From positions 248,001 through 312,000 of the forward strand of contig CAWKDN010000003.1 in assembly GCA_963848415.1 (NCBI GenBank): 64,000 bases of DNA, read 5' to 3'. The notes under the pieces are model-generated. The model did not search any database and was not told the origin of the DNA. It saw nothing but the letters and a program-made list of their open reading frames with translations. Position 1 is the stretch's first letter. Each line of letters begins with the position of its first letter. Positions 62,544 to 64,000 of this stretch are shown here, piece by piece. This DNA is from CAVQBC01 sp963848415 (lineage in GTDB: Bacteria; Actinomycetota; Thermoleophilia; Solirubrobacterales; Solirubrobacteraceae). The position numbers and the translations under genes are program-made.

Positions 62544-62899
62544 CCCGCGTCAAGCGCTCCGTGCACGCGCGCAAGAAGCGCCGGGCGACGCTCGAGCTGG
62601 CCAAGGGCTACCGCGGGGACGCGAACTCCTCCTACAAGCGGGCCAAGGAGGCGGTCATGAAGGCCGACTCCTACGCCTACCGGGACCGCCGCAACCGCAA
62701 GCGCGACTTCCGCCGCCTGTGGATCACCCGCATCAACGCCGCCGCCCGCCAGCACGGCATGAGCTACGGCGCCTTCATGCACGGCCTCAAGCTGGCCGGG
62801 ATCGAGCTCGACCGCAAGGTGCTGGCCGACATCGCCGTCCGCGACCCCGAGACCTTCCGCCGATTCGCCGAAAGCGCCCGCGAGGCGTCGGCGGCCTGA
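62540..62899 (+). CDS. rplT: 50S ribosomal protein L20
   Basis: 119 aa: TRVKRSVHARKKRRATLELAKGYRGDANSSYKRAKEAVMKADSYAYRDRRNRKRDFRRLWITRINAAAR in outline is L20. It binds 23S rRNA early in assembly. It is translationally coupled to rpmI. A strong terminator follows. Confidence 0.97.
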   Translation: MTRVKRSVHARKKRRATLELAKGYRGDANSSYKRAKEAVMKADSYAYRDRRNRKRDFRRLWITRINAAARQHGMSYGAFMHGLKLAGIELDRKVLADIAVRDPETFRRFAESAREASAA

Positions 62900-62921
62900 A
62901 CGCAGCCGACACCACCGCTTC

Positions 62922-62963
62922 CGGGCGCCCCTCCTGACCGCAGGACGGGCGCCCGTTTTGTTT
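62922..62963 (+). terminator. Rho-independent terminator after rplT
   Basis: A long hairpin with CGGGCGCCC and TCCTG / CAGGA, GGGCGCCCG arms (one mismatch) is followed by TTTTGTTT. Confidence 0.88.
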
Positions 62964-62965
62964 CC

Positions 62966-63668
62966 GTGACCATCACCAGCCCCCACAACGAAGCGCTCAA
63001 GGAGGTCCGCAAGCTCGGCGGGCGCCGCTGGCGCGACAAGCTGCGCGAGTTCGTGGCCGAGGGGGAGGACCTGCTCGAGGCCGCCGACGCGGCGGGCTGG
63101 ACGCCGCGGCTGAAGCTGTGCGCGGCGGGCTCGGGGCTCGAGGGCGTCGAGGTCGCGCCGCACGTGCTGCGCGAGATCTCGGCGCTCGGGTCGGGCACGC
63201 GCGCGCTCGGCGTCTACGGCCAGCGCTGGGCGCCGGCGCCGCCAGGGGCCGGTGTGCGTCGCGCTGTGGGGCGTCAACGACCCCGGCAACGTCGGCGCCG
63301 TGCTGCGCTCGGCCGACGCGTTCGGCGCGGGCGGGGTGGCGCTCGGCCCAGGCAGCGTCGACCCCTACGGTCCCAAGGCGGTGCGCGCCTCGATGGGCGC
63401 GATCTTCAGCGTGCCGGTCGCCCGCGTGCGCGCCGTGGACGAGCTGCCCGGCCGGCGCGTCGCGCTGGTCGCGCGCGAGGGCCGGCCGCTGGAGGCGGTC
63501 GACGCCGCCGAGGTCACGCTGGTGGTCGGGGCCGAGCGCGAGGGCCTGCCGCGCGCGGTCCTGAACGCGTGCGACGAGGTGGCCCACATCCCGATCCGCT
63601 CGGAGTCGCTGAACGCCGCGACCGCCGCCGCGATCGGCCTCTACGAGCTCAGCCGGAGCCGGCCGTGA
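62966..63668 (+). pseudogene. SpoU/TrmH-family 23S rRNA methyltransferase, one frameshift
   Basis: Frame one: TITSPHNEALKEVRKLGGRRWRDKLREFVAEGEDLLEAA, the substrate-binding domain. After a change near 63240 frame two gives VALWGVNDPGNVGAVLRSADAFGAGGVALGPGSVDP, VTLVVGAEREGLP and IPIRSESLNAATAAAIGLYEL, the three SpoU motifs with the SAM knot. About 234 aa. It fits RNA 2'-O-methylation. It is normally intact beside pheS, so a sequencing error is likely. Its stop overlaps the pheS GTG. Confidence 0.88.
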
Positions 63669-64000
63669 TCGACCGCATCGAGGACCTGCGCCGGGCCGGC
63701 GAGGCCGCCGTGGCGGCCGCCCAGCGCACCGGCGAGCTCGAGCAGGCGCGGGTCGAGTTCCTGGGGCGCAAGGCCGAGCTGCCCAACCTCCTGCGCGGGG
63801 TCGCCGAGCTGCCGCCCGAGGAGCGCGGCGCGGTCGGCCGCGCCGCCAACGAGGCGCGCAAGGCGCTCGAGGCAGCCGTCGCCCGCCGCCGCGAGGAGCT
63901 CGAGCGCTCAGAGCTCGACGCGCGCCTGGCCGCCGACGTGGTCGACGTGACGCTGCCCGGCTCGCCCGCCGCCGCGCTCGGGCGCCTGCACGTGCTCACG
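63665..64000 (+). CDS. pheS: Phenylalanyl-tRNA synthetase alpha subunit (partial, 5' part)
   Basis: 112 codons are visible: IDRIEDLRRAGEAAVAAAQRTGELEQARVEFLGRKAELPNLLRGVAELPPEERGAVGRAANEARKALEAAV in outline is the N-terminal coiled-coil arm that binds tRNA-Phe. DVTLPGSPAAALGRLHVLT is the start of the catalytic core. The GTG overlaps the methyltransferase stop (GTGA). The gene continues beyond the window. Confidence 0.93.
   Translation, partial: MIDRIEDLRRAGEAAVAAAQRTGELEQARVEFLGRKAELPNLLRGVAELPPEERGAVGRAANEARKALEAAVARRREELERSELDARLAADVVDVTLPGSPAAALGRLHVLT

Overview
The window is very GC-rich DNA from an actinobacterium. Several things point to the class Thermoleophilia (Solirubrobacter/Conexibacter-like): a cyclic-di-AMP riboswitch in front of a cell-wall hydrolase, an Rpf-like muralytic protein, an ECF sigma factor with a SnoaL tail, an Abhydrolase_9 protein, and a thrS-infC-rpmI-rplT-rRNA methyltransferase-pheS run. 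This placement is inferred from gene content and no marker gene was compared.

Layout. 1-4.1 kb: a sugar ABC transporter operon (minus strand) divergent from a DeoR-type repressor. 4.2-15.4 kb: metabolic and regulatory genes (BBE-type flavoenzyme, cupin/MarR pair, tRNA-Gly, LysR, SnoaL, glyoxalase, second DeoR, riboswitch-controlled NlpC/P60-type protein, epimerase, membrane proteins), including relics of two PIN-domain toxin loci. 15.4-17.3 kb: a small integrated island bounded by a 42-bp duplication of the 3' end of tRNA-Cys, with an integrase remnant and a broken HEPN-motif gene. 17.5-20.1 kb: a PadR/permease-prefix pair and an aldo-keto reductase. 20.2-23.3 kb: a second island bounded by a 43-bp duplication of the 3' end of tRNA-Val, with an OLD-like ATPase/TOPRIM nuclease gene and a tyrosine integrase, both frameshifted. 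23.3-29 kb: small unknown genes, a lipoprotein/animal-type haem peroxidase pair and an HD-GYP protein. 29.7-51 kb: mostly intact chromosomal genes, including an ATP-grasp/class-I amidotransferase/asparagine-synthetase operon, an arylsulfotransferase, a formylglycine-generating enzyme, an Rpf-like protein, an NCS1 permease, an SDR/ECF-sigma pair, a VanX-type dipeptidase and thrS.

51-64 kb carries the translation cluster. infC is interrupted near its 3' end: the last conserved codons occur twice, as a 28-bp direct repeat at 52740-52767 and 60520-60547, and the ordinary infC stop lies only after the second copy. The 7.75 kb between the repeats holds a G-rich low-complexity tract, a broken IS481-type transposase, a DUF1990 gene, an RsbV/RsbQ/RsbP-like energy-stress cassette and an ArsR/AHSA1/DHFR-like cassette. 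It is either a site-specific integrative element or an assembly chimera; the sequence alone does not decide. rpmI, rplT, an rRNA methyltransferase and pheS resume downstream of a PhoX-like gene.

Single-base frameshifts are clustered at about 15-29 kb and 51-63 kb and hit genes expected to be functional, such as the rRNA methyltransferase next to pheS. Genes called pseudogene below may therefore be intact genes in a stretch of poor consensus. Starts and spans of those genes are approximate.
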